From NCBI GenBank assembly GCA_025965275.1, contig JAOPXG010000041.1, positions 1 through 46,946 on the forward strand: a stretch of 46,946 bases of DNA, written 5' to 3'. The translations under genes and the position numbers were made by a program. The notes beneath the pieces were generated by a model that saw only the letters and a program-made list of their open reading frames with translations, did not search any database and was not told the origin of the DNA. Source of the DNA: Nocardioides sp. (GTDB taxonomy: Bacteria; Actinomycetota; Actinomycetes; Propionibacteriales; Nocardioidaceae). This document shows positions 1-12,616 of the stretch, piece by piece. How positions within the stretch are numbered: position 1 is the first letter of the stretch; every line of letters starts with the position of its first letter.

Positions 1-58
1 CGGAGGCCCGGGCGGACAGCAGGTCGGTGTCAGAGGTGGAGAGAAGCGCGATCTTCAC
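1..58 (-). CDS. cobN: Cobaltochelatase subunit CobN, first 19 codons (partial)
   Basis: A GTG at 56-58 opens a frame reading VKIALLSTSDTDLLSARAS, which runs off the left edge. The LLSTSDTDLLSARAS stretch is the typical actinobacterial start of CobN, the large subunit of the aerobic cobaltochelatase that inserts cobalt into hydrogenobyrinic acid a,c-diamide. The call is supported by the cobalamin riboswitch directly upstream on the same strand, a usual arrangement for cobN. Only the N-terminus is visible, so completeness cannot be judged. Confidence 0.8.
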   Translation of the reverse strand, partial: MKIALLSTSDTDLLSARAS

Positions 59-94
59 AGGATGCCTCCTCGGGGTTCTCGCCCCGGCTCGTGG

Positions 95-275
95 AAGGAG
101 GTCCCGTGGCCAGTGTCTGGCTGAGGCGCCTGCTCGTCGGAGCAGGTGCCTTCACAGTGGCGGAACCGCCCCGGACTCGCACCGGGTTCCTGCTCCACGA
201 GACGTGTGCGGACAGACTAGTGCCCGCGCGAGCTCACCCGAAGCGGGTGGCGAACAGGTGCCTCCGACCTGGGTA
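95..275 (-). ncRNA. Cobalamin (AdoCbl) riboswitch upstream of cobN
   Basis: Read on the minus strand, the segment carries the conserved core of the cobalamin riboswitch: GGAACCCGGTGCGAGTCC, then GGCGG and the CCGCCACTGTGA element (about 155-200), followed by a B12-box-like AGCCAGACACTGGCC (about 109-123). A G-rich hairpin and the cobN GTG follow. This class normally represses translation or transcription of cobalamin genes when adenosylcobalamin is abundant. The core is clear; the outer boundaries are estimates, and the 5' end approaches the stop codon of the upstream kinase gene. Confidence 0.88.
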
Positions 276-296
276 CGTTCTCGCCATGGGCCGGCC

Positions 297-1114
297 TCAG
301 GCGGCGAAGGTGACCTGGGCCTCGACGGTGCGCAGCAGGTCGGGAGTGACCTCGTTGACGCCGTGCACCGACGCGGCGTGCGCGGCGACCTGGGCGACAC
401 CGGTGCCGTCGTCGTTGAGGTCGAACGGCTCGAAGAGCGCCTGCAGCACCTCGAGATCGATGGGGTCGGCGTCGCGGACCACCCGCAGCTCGATCCAGGG
501 CGGTACGTCGGCGACCTCCAGTCGCAGCGACCGCGGGGTCGGGATGGAGCTCCCGGCCACCCACAGGTCGCGCAGCACCAGCCGGAACAGCGCAGGGTCG
601 ACCAGCAGCTCGACATCGGGTCCCAGACCGCCGATCTCGCCGACGTCGGGCAGCCCGGCCGCGAGCTCGCCGACCGTGACCGGGGCCGGGCCCACCGACA
701 GCAGGCCGAGCGACGCGGCCGCGAGGATCTGCACGTCGACGACCCGGTCGGCGAGGCGGTTCAGCGCCTCGTCGAGGCGGGCCACCGTGCGCGCCGCCGA
801 CGCCAGCGGCACGTCGTCCTCCAGCAGCATCGCGACCCAGCCCTGGGCAACCGCCAGCGGGGTGCGCAGCTCGTGGGCGAACGCCGCCAGGAACCGGTCG
901 CGCTGGCTGGCGGCGTCCGGGTCCGGTGTGTTGGTGACCTGTGCGGTGCCGGCATCGACGAACGACCGGACCCAGCGGTGCAGCACGGCCGGGTCGACCG
1001 ACCACTGCTGCGCCACTCGGGCGCCGACCGGCCGGCGAGCACCGCGAGCACGGCCGCGACCCGCCCGTCGACGGCTTCGTCGGCGCGGCCGCCCGGGATC
1101 ATACGGGGCCGCAT
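297..1114 (-). pseudogene. HTH-histidine kinase hybrid, frameshifted near 1013-1017
   Basis: Two adjoining minus-strand frames make one protein. The upstream frame (ATG at 1114; a GTG at 1132 is possible) encodes a helical segment ending GRSAPE. The downstream frame continues VAQQWSVDPAVLHRWVRSF and together they read as a transposase-type helix-turn-helix. One extra G at about 1016 would fuse them. A HisKA-like helix follows with the H-box AHELRTPL. The ATPase half keeps DPALFRLVLRDLW, an N-box-like area, but the usual glycine boxes are missing and the tail is replaced by VAQVAAHAASVHGVNEV. No response regulator is adjacent. Either the gene is damaged or the sequence has a single-base error; an independent start at GTG 1016 would lose half of the HTH. 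Confidence 0.65.
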
Positions 1115-1182
1115 CGCGGTGTCGTCGTCCACCGGGCGAGCCTCGGGTGCGGCCCGGAGCCGACCCCGCCAGGCTCGGCCGG

Positions 1183-2364
1183 TCAGGGCTTGAAGACCAC
1201 CTTGACGGTGCCGTCGAGCTTCTTCTGGAAGTTCTCGTAGGCCTCCGGCGCCTCGGACAGCGGCACCTGGTGGGTGGCGAACAGCTCGGTGCCGAGCGGG
1301 TCGGCGTCGTCGACGAGCAGCGGCATGATGTCGTCGACCCAACGCTTGACGTTCGCCTGCCCCATCCGGAACTGGAGCTGCTTGTCGAACATCGTCATCA
1401 TCGGCATCGGGTCGGTCTCCCCGCCGTACACGCCGATCAGCGAGACGGTGCCGCCGCGTCGGACTGCGTCGATCGCGGTGTAGATCGCCGACATCCGGTC
1501 GAGACCGACCCTGCCCATGATCGCGGCCGAGAGCCGCTTCGGGAGTGCGTTGAACACCCGCTGGCCGACCTCGGCGACGGGCGAGCCGTGCGCCTCCATG
1601 CCGACGGCGTCGATCACGGAGTCGGCGCCGCGGCCCTGGGTCAGCGACCGGACCTCCTCGCCGACGTCGTCGACCGCGTCGAGGTCGATCACCTCGGCGC
1701 CGCGGGCCTTCGCCCGGGCGAGCCGCTCAGGCACCCGGTCCACCGAGATCACCCGGAAGCCCTGGTGCAGCGCGATCCGGGTGGCCATCTCGCCGATCGG
1801 ACCGAGGCCGAGCACCAGCAGGGTGCCGCCCTCGGGGACGTCGGCGTAGACGACGGACTGCCACGCCGTCGGGAGCACGTCGGAGAGGAAGAGGAAGCGC
1901 TCGTCGGCCGGGCCCTCGGGCACCTTGATCGGCATGAACTGCGCCTGCGGGACACGCAGGAACTCCGCCTGCGCGCCGGGCACCTCGCCGTACAGCTTGC
2001 TGAAGCCGAAGAGCGCGGCGCCGCTGCCCTGCTCACGGACCTGGGTGGTCTCGCACTGCGTGTAGAGCCCGCGGTCGCACATCCAGCACGAACCGCAGCA
2101 GATCTGGAACGGCATGACGACGCGGTCGCCGACCTTCAGGTCGCCGGTCGCCGAGCCGACCTCCTCGACGATGCCCATCGGCTCGTGGCCGAGGACGTCG
2201 CCCTCGCCCATGAACGGACCCAGCGTCTCGTAGAGATGCAGGTCGGAGCCGCAGAGGCCGCTGGACGTGATCCGGACGATCGCGTCCGTCGGCTCCTGGA
2301 TGGTCGGGTCGGGCACGTCCTCGACCCGTACGTCGCGTCGGCCGTGCCAGGTGACTGCCTTCAT
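1183..2364 (-). CDS. Zinc-dependent alcohol dehydrogenase, formaldehyde-dehydrogenase-like
   Basis: This 393-residue medium-chain dehydrogenase belongs to the class III/threonine-like branch, which oxidises alcohols or formaldehyde adducts with NAD(P)+ in the cytoplasm. Visible residues are the catalytic zinc ligands Cys38 and His60-Glu61 (GHE), the structural zinc cysteines 90, 93, 96 and 104, and the Rossmann motif GLGPIG near residue 207. The ATG is preceded by 80 bp of intergenic sequence. The C-terminus ends normally. The gene lies downstream of the flotillin pair in the same direction, without evident functional link. Exact substrate is unknown; length and motifs fit glutathione-independent formaldehyde dehydrogenase relatives. 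Confidence 0.88.
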   Translation of the reverse strand: MKAVTWHGRRDVRVEDVPDPTIQEPTDAIVRITSSGLCGSDLHLYETLGPFMGEGDVLGHEPMGIVEEVGSATGDLKVGDRVVMPFQICCGSCWMCDRGLYTQCETTQVREQGSGAALFGFSKLYGEVPGAQAEFLRVPQAQFMPIKVPEGPADERFLFLSDVLPTAWQSVVYADVPEGGTLLVLGLGPIGEMATRIALHQGFRVISVDRVPERLARAKARGAEVIDLDAVDDVGEEVRSLTQGRGADSVIDAVGMEAHGSPVAEVGQRVFNALPKRLSAAIMGRVGLDRMSAIYTAIDAVRRGGTVSLIGVYGGETDPMPMMTMFDKQLQFRMGQANVKRWVDDIMPLLVDDADPLGTELFATHQVPLSEAPEAYENFQKKLDGTVKVVFKP

Positions 2365-2444
2365 GGTGGAGCTCCCTCGATGTCGTGGGTGCTCCCGGTA
2401 CCCGTGGCTGTCGGCCGCATGCCGACCCGTTCGGGTGAAGGCGG

Positions 2445-3857
2445 CTACTGGGTCTCGGTCGCCGCGGGCTCGGCCGGGGCCGGCACGGGCTCGGAGGGCG
2501 CGGGCACGGTCGCCGCCGCAGGCTCGGCGGCCGTGGAGGTGGCCTCCCCCTTGATCGACGCGATCAGGTTCTGGGCCAGGCCGAGGCCGGCGCCGCCCAT
2601 CGTGAGCGCCTTGCCGAGCATGTCCTCCATGCCCTGGGCGCCGTTGAGGACCACCAGGTTGTCGATGTTGCCGAGCGCGGCGGCGCCGGCGCGCACGATC
2701 TCCGGGTAGCTCTCGGCGATCGTCTGCGCGATGACGGCGTCCTGGTTCTCCGCGAGCGCCTCGGCGCGCGCCTTGATGCCCGCGGCCTCGGCCAGTCCCT
2801 TGGCCTGGATGGCCTTCGCCTCGGCCTCACCGGTGGCCGCGGTGGCCGACGCCTCGGCCTGGCCGCGCAGCTTGGTCTCCTCGGCCTCGGCCTGGGCGCG
2901 GGCGATCTTCGCCTGCCGGTCGGCGTCGGCGAGGGTGATCTGCCGGTACGCCTCGGCGTCGGCGGGCTTGCGGATCTCGGTGTTCAGCACCTTCTCCGCG
3001 CGCTGGGCGTCCAGCTCGGCCGCGGCCGTCTCGGCCCGGACGACCTCCTGGCGGGCCTGGGCCTCGGTGAGCGGACCGGCCTGGGCCGACTGCGCCTTGG
3101 CGGTGTCGACCTCGGCCTGGTAGCCGGCCTGCTCGATCTGCGACTGGCGGACGGCCTCGGCCTTGCGGGCGTCCGCGATCTGCTCGGCCTGGGTCGCCTC
3201 CTGGTCGCGCTGGGCGGCGGCGATGCGGGCGGCCGCCTCGATCGCGGCGGCCTGCGGCTTGCCGAGGTTGTTGATGTAGCCGACCTCGTCGTCGATCTCC
3301 TGGATCTGCAGCGAGTCGACGATGAGACCCAGCTTGCCCAGGTCGTCGGCGAGCGACGTGCGGATGTTGGCGGTCAGCGACTCTCGGTCGTGGAGCATCC
3401 CCTCGACGGTCATGCCGCCGACGATGGCGCGCAGGTGTCCGGCGAACAGCTCGTGGATGGTGCTGACCAGCGTCTCCTCGTTCTGCTCGAGGAAACGGCG
3501 GGCGGCGTTGGCGATGCTGGCCTTGTCGTCGGCGACCTTGAAGACCACGACGCCCTTCACCGTCAGCGGGATCGACTGGCTCGAGACCGCCTTGACGGTC
3601 AGCGTGGTGGTCCGCAGCCCGAGGTAGAACCGGCGCACGGTCTGGAAGCCGGGGATGACCGCCGTGCCGCGCCCGACGACGATCTTGAAGCCACGCCCCG
3701 TGTCGCCGGGCATGTCCGCCGACGTCTCCCCGTGCGCGCCGAGGCCCGAGATGATCAGCGCCTCGTTGGGCTCGGCGACCCGCCAGATCACCTTGAAGAC
3801 CAGGACGATGAACAGCAGGACGACGAGGGCTGCGATGCCCGTGAAGAGAAGCGTCAT
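2445..3857 (-). CDS. Flotillin-like SPFH/Band 7 membrane scaffold protein
   Basis: The 470-residue protein starts with one transmembrane helix (about residues 5-24), followed by an SPFH domain (about 25-190) and a long Ala/Glu/Gln-rich helical region with the repeated AEAEA and QAEAE patterns of flotillins (about 190-370). The C-terminal tail is rich in Pro, Ala and Glu. Such proteins form large oligomers at the cytoplasmic membrane and organise membrane microdomains. The neighbour 42 bp upstream is a small NfeD-like OB-fold protein, the usual bacterial partner of flotillins, which supports the assignment. The final residues (PAPSEPVPAPAEP) are low complexity. Confidence 0.92.
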   Translation of the reverse strand: MTLLFTGIAALVVLLFIVLVFKVIWRVAEPNEALIISGLGAHGETSADMPGDTGRGFKIVVGRGTAVIPGFQTVRRFYLGLRTTTLTVKAVSSQSIPLTVKGVVVFKVADDKASIANAARRFLEQNEETLVSTIHELFAGHLRAIVGGMTVEGMLHDRESLTANIRTSLADDLGKLGLIVDSLQIQEIDDEVGYINNLGKPQAAAIEAAARIAAAQRDQEATQAEQIADARKAEAVRQSQIEQAGYQAEVDTAKAQSAQAGPLTEAQARQEVVRAETAAAELDAQRAEKVLNTEIRKPADAEAYRQITLADADRQAKIARAQAEAEETKLRGQAEASATAATGEAEAKAIQAKGLAEAAGIKARAEALAENQDAVIAQTIAESYPEIVRAGAAALGNIDNLVVLNGAQGMEDMLGKALTMGGAGLGLAQNLIASIKGEATSTAAEPAAATVPAPSEPVPAPAEPAATETQ

Positions 3858-3899
3858 GGGATGACTTTCTGTGGCGGATGACGGGCGGATGACAGGGCG

Positions 3900-4136
3900 T
3901 CAGAGCGCAGCGGAGACGTACACGATGCGCGGCTGCGTGTACTCCATGACGCGGACCAGCGTCCCGATGGGCAGCGTGTCCGTGCCGATGTACGGGTAGG
4001 CGTTGAACGCCTCGCTGCCGCCCCGGATGGGCAGGATCACCTCGCCGACCAGCCCGGGACCGACGGTGCCGGTCACTCGGCCCTCGCGACCCACGACGCT
4101 GTCGTCACCACGATCGACCGGCGACCTGCGCGTCAT
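3900..4136 (-). CDS. Small NfeD-like OB-fold protein
   Basis: This 78-residue protein has no membrane helix. It has the short beta-rich pattern GREGRVTGTVGPGLVGEV, then IGTDTLPIGTLVRVMEY, which resembles the soluble OB-fold domain of NfeD proteins. It lies just upstream of the flotillin gene on the same strand, and NfeD-flotillin pairs are a standard bacterial arrangement. It is much shorter than full NfeD, which has protease and membrane domains. It probably binds the flotillin oligomer at the membrane. The assignment rests on fold-like pattern and context. Confidence 0.7.
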   Translation of the reverse strand: MTRRSPVDRGDDSVVGREGRVTGTVGPGLVGEVILPIRGGSEAFNAYPYIGTDTLPIGTLVRVMEYTQPRIVYVSAAL

Positions 4137-4248
4137 GGGTGCTCCTTCGTCCTCGTCCGAGCGAGTGAGCGCTCATCAGATCACATCGGGGGGCCCGCCA
4201 CGACGCCCTTCTGCGGATGGACCCTGCAGGCTCCCGCATCCCGGCGCG

Positions 4249-4357
4249 TCAGATCCGGCCGGTGAGGCGGACCCGGACGGCGCTGCCCGCGCACGCGACC
4301 AGCACCAGGCCTCCGACGATCGTCGCCCAGGACAGGTCCTCCCCGAGCCACAGGCCG
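4249..4357 (-). pseudogene. C-terminal remnant of an EamA/DMT transporter
   Basis: The minus strand reads GLWLGEDLSWATIVGG then LVLVACAGSAVRVR and ends at a TGA (4249-4251). Acidic LGE followed by WATIVGG and a hydrophobic helix is the characteristic last transmembrane segment of EamA-family drug/metabolite transporters. No start codon or earlier helices are present; the upstream sequence runs directly into the remnant of a histidine phosphatase. Only about 35 residues survive, so this is a deletion scar and not a working gene. Confidence 0.55.
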
Positions 4358-4379
4358 AGTCAGCGGGCCTGTCCACTCA

Positions 4380-4607
4380 TTGAGCATGACCCGGGTGACG
4401 GGGCCGTTCTTCGGGAGTGGCCCGCCGGCCGCCTCGACGACGAGTTGCCGTGGGTGACCACGACGACTGGTCCACGGACGCCTGGCACTCGTCCGTGGTC
4501 GGGGAGGGGACGCGTCGCCCGGGCTGGCTTCGGCACTGTCGCTGCTTGCATGCGCCCGGCGCGTTCCAGCTCGACTCGCCATGCCGGACCAGCAACAGCT
4601 CCATCAT
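4380..4607 (-). pseudogene. Degenerate histidine phosphatase, probable alpha-ribazole phosphatase (cobC) remnant
   Basis: An ATG at 4605-4607 overlaps the bluB-cobT stop codon (ATGA) and starts MMELLLVRHGESSWN, the RHG signature of the histidine phosphatase family. After this the frame degenerates. A second frame carries VVVVTHGN, the second catalytic-histidine motif, only about 40 codons later instead of about 130, and a third frame reads GPVTRVMLNEWTG. Roughly two thirds of a normal 200-residue enzyme is missing. The translational coupling to cobT suggests it was the phosphatase that dephosphorylates alpha-ribazole-5'-phosphate or cobalamin-5'-phosphate. That specificity is inferred from position only. 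Confidence 0.65.
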
Positions 4608-6304
4608 GGCGCCGTGCGCCCGGTCCCCTGGCGAAGCTTCAGCCCGCTGATCAGCATGGCGGCCGCCAACGACGCGCCGACGCCCTCCCCGGCCCGGAGT
4701 CGCAGGTCGAGCAGCGGCTCGAGACCCAGGTGCTCCAGGACCGCAGCGTGCGCGCGTTCGCGGCTGCGCTGGCCGGCTACGAGGTACGCCGCAGCACCGG
4801 GCTCGATGCGCACAGCGACCAACGCGGCGACGCTCGTGGCGAGACCGTCCAGGACGCTGACCGCTCCGGTCGACGCGGCGCCCAGCACCGCGCCGGCGAG
4901 GACGCAGAACTCCGGCCCGCCGACGGCGGCCAGCACCTGTTCAGGGAGCGGCCGGTCTCCTCCGCGCCCTGCCCGCATCCGCGCGACCGCGGCTTCCACG
5001 ACTTCGGTCTTGCGTCGCAGCATCGTGGTGTCCGCGCCTGCCCCGAGCCCCACCACCTCGGCGGCGGACAGGTCGAGCAGGGCTGCCGCGAGGGCCGCGG
5101 CCACGGTGGTGTTGCCGATCCCGACCTCTCCGAGAGCCACCAGGCGGTGCTCCTGTCCCGCAGCTGCCCCGAGTCGTCGGCCGCGCTCGATCAGGTCCGA
5201 GACCTGCTCGGCGGACAGGGCGTCAGTTGTCACGAGGTCACCGGTCGCCGAACCCGCGTCGACCACCTCGAAGTCGAGGCCGGCGGCTGCCGCGGCGACC
5301 GCACCGGCGGACTCCCCGACGTGGCTCGCTGCGAGCACGTCCTCAGTCACCGAGTCGTGGTAGGCGGAGACGCCGTGGCCGGTCACCGAGTGCCGTCCGG
5401 CCACCAGCAGCAACCGGCCTGTGGGGATGTCGTGCGCGCGTCCCTGCATCGCGGCCTCGACCCGGTCGACGTAGCGGTCCAGCACGCCGAGGGAGCCCGG
5501 CGGCGAGAGCAGCAGGTCGGCCCGGTCCCGGACTCCCACCACGGCGTCGTTCTGCGGAGCCCGCAGGTGCGAGGGCGGTGCCGGCGTGGACTCGCTCCAC
5601 CGCTCGGCGAAGATCACCTCCTCGACCGGCTGACGCCGCGACCAGCCCGCCCGCTCCAGTCCCGGGGCCGGCGGCCGCTCGTCGGGCCACCCCAGGCAGA
5701 GCCAGCCCAGGGTGACCACTCCGTCGGGCACGCCGACCAGACCCTCGAGGTCCTGCTGCTCGAACAAGGTGACCCAGCCGACGCCCAGGCCCTCGGCGCG
5801 CGCGGCCAGCCAGAGGTTCTGGATGGCGCATGCGCACGACCACACATCGGCGTCGGGGAAGGTCGCCCGGCCGAGCACCCCCGCAGCCGCCGTACGCCGG
5901 TCGCAGGCGACGACCACGCCGAGCGGAGCCTCGCGGATGCCTTCGAGCTGCAGGTCGAGCAACCGCCGGCCCGCCTCGGAGTCCATCTGCCGGGCCTGAC
6001 GCAGCCGCTGCTCGTCGGCCATCCGGGCCGCCCGGTCCCGGGTGGCCGGATCGGAGACCACGATGAACCGCCACGGTTGGCTGTGCCCGACCGACGGCGC
6101 CATGTGTGCGGCCGCCAGCACCCGGCGCACCGTCTCCGGATCGACCGGGTCGGGCCGGAAGCGGCGAACGTCTCGACGGGCACCGACGACGTCGTAGAAC
6201 GTCTCCCGGACGGTCTCCGGGAACGCCCATCCCTCGACCTCGGCGGCCCGCTCGGCCGCCGAGCTCTGGTCACCGAGGAGGGGTACCGGGCGGTTCCAGG
6301 TCAT
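4604..6304 (-). CDS. cobT: BluB-CobT fusion: 5,6-dimethylbenzimidazole synthase plus phosphoribosyltransferase
   Basis: The 566-residue protein joins two cobalamin lower-ligand enzymes. Residues about 30-235 are a BluB flavin-destructase domain that makes 5,6-dimethylbenzimidazole from reduced FMN (GARRDVRRFRPDPV, AHMAPSVGHSQPWRF, GVGWVTLF). Residues about 260-566 are CobT, which transfers phosphoribose from nicotinate mononucleotide to the base; the GEVGIGNTT loop (392-400) and the terminal LRAGEGVG with likely catalytic Glu540 are present. I chose the ATG at 6304, 12 bp beyond the thiC stop, because upstream in-frame codons overlap thiC and look non-coding. It ends the thiamin operon and overlaps the broken phosphatase by 4 bp. 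Confidence 0.93.
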   Translation of the reverse strand: MTWNRPVPLLGDQSSAAERAAEVEGWAFPETVRETFYDVVGARRDVRRFRPDPVDPETVRRVLAAAHMAPSVGHSQPWRFIVVSDPATRDRAARMADEQRLRQARQMDSEAGRRLLDLQLEGIREAPLGVVVACDRRTAAAGVLGRATFPDADVWSCACAIQNLWLAARAEGLGVGWVTLFEQQDLEGLVGVPDGVVTLGWLCLGWPDERPPAPGLERAGWSRRQPVEEVIFAERWSESTPAPPSHLRAPQNDAVVGVRDRADLLLSPPGSLGVLDRYVDRVEAAMQGRAHDIPTGRLLLVAGRHSVTGHGVSAYHDSVTEDVLAASHVGESAGAVAAAAAGLDFEVVDAGSATGDLVTTDALSAEQVSDLIERGRRLGAAAGQEHRLVALGEVGIGNTTVAAALAAALLDLSAAEVVGLGAGADTTMLRRKTEVVEAAVARMRAGRGGDRPLPEQVLAAVGGPEFCVLAGAVLGAASTGAVSVLDGLATSVAALVAVRIEPGAAAYLVAGQRSRERAHAAVLEHLGLEPLLDLRLRAGEGVGASLAAAMLISGLKLRQGTGRTAP

Positions 6305-6315
6305 GGGGCGCGAGT

Positions 6316-10354
<4,039 letters not shown>

Positions 10355-10364
<10 letters not shown>

Positions 10365-11497
10365 GGTTCCTCATTCCTGTCCGTGTCGCTGTCTCTGGCT
10401 GTGTGGCTGTCGAAACGGTTGGGGTCGAATGCCTGCGTCGCCGGCGGCACCCGGAGGCCGTCGACGTGGGCGCGCACCGTCGCCGCGGTGATCGGCGCAA
10501 GCAGGACGCCGCCCCGGTGAAATCCACCGGCGATCAGCAGCCGGGCGCTTCCCGTGCCTGACACCGGTCCGAGCAGCGGACCGTTGTCGGGGCTCCCGGG
10601 TCGGTCCCGGGCGACCACCTCCAGAAGCTCGGCGGTGGCGAGTCCGGGCACCAGGGCGCGGGCGGTCTCGACCAGCCGGCCCACCGCGCCGAGGGTCGGC
10701 AACGGGTCACCCTCGCCGACCGGGTGCTCCTCCTCGGTCGCACCGATCAGCAGCTCGCCGTGCGCGCGCGGCACGACGTAGACCCGCTCGCCGTGGACGC
10801 GCGCCCGCAGCACCCGGATCGGCGCCTGCCTGCAACGCACCCGGACGACCTCGCCGCGCACCGGGCGCACGTGCGGAATCCCGGTCGCGCCGGTGGCGAG
10901 CACCACCACGTCCGCTCGCAGATGGGAGCCGCCGTCCAGGACCACGCCGTCCGACTCGGGTGTCGCCCGAGCACGAACCACGCGGTCACCCAGCACCGCG
11001 AGCAGCGCGTCGGTGACCCGCCGCGGATTGACGTGGCGGTCGTCGGGCAGCACCGCCCCGCCGACGACGCGCCCCGAGATCACCGGCTCAGCCGCTCGCA
11101 GGGTGCGCCCGTCGAGCTCCTCCACACGCACCCCGCTGGCGTTCAGCAGTCGGCAGGCACGATGCACCTCGGCGAGGTCGTCGCGGTCGGCGGCGACGAG
11201 CATGGTGCCGGTCGAGCGCAGGTCGAGGTGGTGCCCCGACCGTTGCTCCAGCGAGGCCGCGAAGGCCGGCCACCTCTCGAGCGAGTCGATCCCCAGACGC
11301 AGCAGGGCCTCCTCGCCGAACCACGCCTCGCCACCGGGCGCGAGCATCCCCGCGGCCGCGTACGTCGATCCGCAGGCGGGTCTCGGGTCGCAGACGGTCA
11401 CGTCGTGCCCGGCCCGGACCAACTCGTCGGCGCAGGCCAGCCCGATCACCCCGCCACCGACGACCACCACCCTGAGCCCGCGCGTCGCCGCGCTCAC
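10355..11497 (-). CDS. thiO: Glycine oxidase ThiO
   Basis: The 380-residue FAD enzyme oxidises glycine to the imine (dehydroglycine) needed by ThiG under aerobic conditions. The dinucleotide-binding motif VVVGGGVIGLACADELVRAG is at residues 10-29, AAAGMLAPGGEAWF follows, and the C-terminal FAD contact is AGGFHRGGVLLAPITA. The last 15 or so residues are a charged tail that overlaps thiS. Aerobic ThiO instead of ThiH fits an actinomycete. The start overlaps thiE by 4 bp. Confidence 0.94.
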
Positions 11498-12123
11498 GAC
11501 GTGTGGACGAGCTCAGCGATCTCCCGGGCCGCGCCGGGTGGGTCGGGGTCCTTCCAGACGGCGGCGACCACGGCGACGCCATGGGCACCGGCGGTCATGA
11601 CGTCGCGCACCCGAGCGGCGGTGATCCCGCCGATCGCGATCGCCGGGATCTCCCGCGCGGTCGCGGCGAGCACCTCGAGTCCGAGGGGGTCAGGCAGCCC
11701 GTCCTTGGTCGAGGTGGCGTGCACCGGACCTACCCCGGCGTAGTCGGCGCCCACAGCCCGCGCGGCGATCGCGTGCTGCGGACCCCGGCAGGTGGCACCG
11801 ACCAGGAAGCCCGCCGGGGCGAGCGCCCGCGCGTCGGCCACGGACAGGTCGTTCCGGCCGAGATGCACTCCGTGCGCCCCGGCGGCGAGGGCGAGGTCGA
11901 GGCGGTCGTTCACGATCACCCGCGTCCCCCGTGGCGCGAGCTCGGCCAGCAGCTCACGCGTCCAGGCGACGACCTCGCGGTCGCTGGCCTGCTTCGCGCG
12001 GATCTGGATCGCGTCGACGCGCGGTGTGCCGACGGGGCCCTCGCCGACGACGGCGAGCAGGTGCGTCAACGCGTCCCGATCGAGGGTTTCGAAATCGGTG
12101 ATCAGGTGGAACCGAGGCAACAC
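11494..12123 (-). CDS. thiE: Thiamine phosphate synthase ThiE
   Basis: The 209-residue TIM-barrel enzyme couples HMP pyrophosphate with thiazole phosphate. IQIRAKQASDREV, VIVNDRLDLAL, GVHLGRNDLSV and the GPVHATSTKDGLPDPLG phosphate loop are all canonical. It is the first gene after the TPP riboswitch, with the ATG immediately beyond the aptamer, and it overlaps thiO by 4 bp. Confidence 0.95.
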   Translation of the reverse strand: MLPRFHLITDFETLDRDALTHLLAVVGEGPVGTPRVDAIQIRAKQASDREVVAWTRELLAELAPRGTRVIVNDRLDLALAAGAHGVHLGRNDLSVADARALAPAGFLVGATCRGPQHAIAARAVGADYAGVGPVHATSTKDGLPDPLGLEVLAATAREIPAIAIGGITAARVRDVMTAGAHGVAVVAAVWKDPDPPGAAREIAELVHTS

Positions 12124-12129
12124 GTCGAT

Positions 12130-12228
12130 CTCACTTCCTTCGCCGGCATGATCCGGAGCAGGTTCGACGGTCGGGGCGGCATCAGCCCCATCTCAGCCCG
12201 ATGCATCGGGCTCCCGTGTGGATGAGAG
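12130..12228 (-). ncRNA. TPP riboswitch (thi box) of the thiamin operon
   Basis: On the minus strand the sequence reads CGGGAGCCC, then GGGCTGAGATGGG, a GC-rich hairpin, and GTCGAACCTGCTCCGGATCA followed by TGCCGGCGAAGGAAGTGAG. CTGAGA, GAACCTG and GGATCATGCCGGCGAAGG are the conserved thi-box elements. The aptamer ends within a few bases of the thiE ATG, so control is most likely at ribosome access. When TPP is high it should lower expression of thiE through thiC and perhaps of the distal bluB-cobT gene. Confidence 0.95.
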
Positions 12229-12230
12229 GA

Positions 12231-12616
12231 CACTAGCACCGGTCCGGTCCGTGCCCACGGGTGTCGTCCACGCGCGGGTCTTGGTAGCTGCCATGAGACC
12301 CGGTGGAAGACCGCCCTTCGGTACTGAGGGACCGGATTCCACAGCGGGCAGGAGTTGAACCTGAAGCCTCCGGCTCAGAGGTCGGACGAGCACGAGCGCA
12401 ATCGCGACAGGCACCGTGCGGAGAACGCCGAGCTCCGGATAAGGAGCGTGATGTCCTCAAGCGATCCGTGGTCCTGTGGGTCAAGGAGGCGACGACGTGA
12501 GCGTGGCATGCTTCATCGCCGACCAAATCGCGCGCGGAGCGGGCGCGCGCGGCGCACCTTCAAGGCCGAGACGACGGCTCTCCTCGACGATGACGACGGC
12601 GCCGAACGGCCACCGG
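12231..12616. other. Gene-free stretch with tRNA-like 3' remnant
   Basis: This 386-bp stretch separates the thi riboswitch from the GMC dehydrogenase gene. No convincing coding frame is present. On the minus strand, about 12341-12390 resembles the 3' half of a tRNA: a T-arm CAGG-TTCAACT-CCTG and before it an anticodon-arm-like CCTC-TGAGCCG-GAGG, but the acceptor stem does not pair and there is no D-arm. It may be a degenerate tRNA. The thi operon promoter must lie at the 12231 end. The rest is featureless GC-rich sequence. Confidence 0.45.

Noticed and set aside
12341-12415. Functional tRNA in the gap after the TPP riboswitch
   Set aside because: Acceptor strands do not pair, the anticodon loop lacks a proper U33 and there is no D-arm; at most a remnant.
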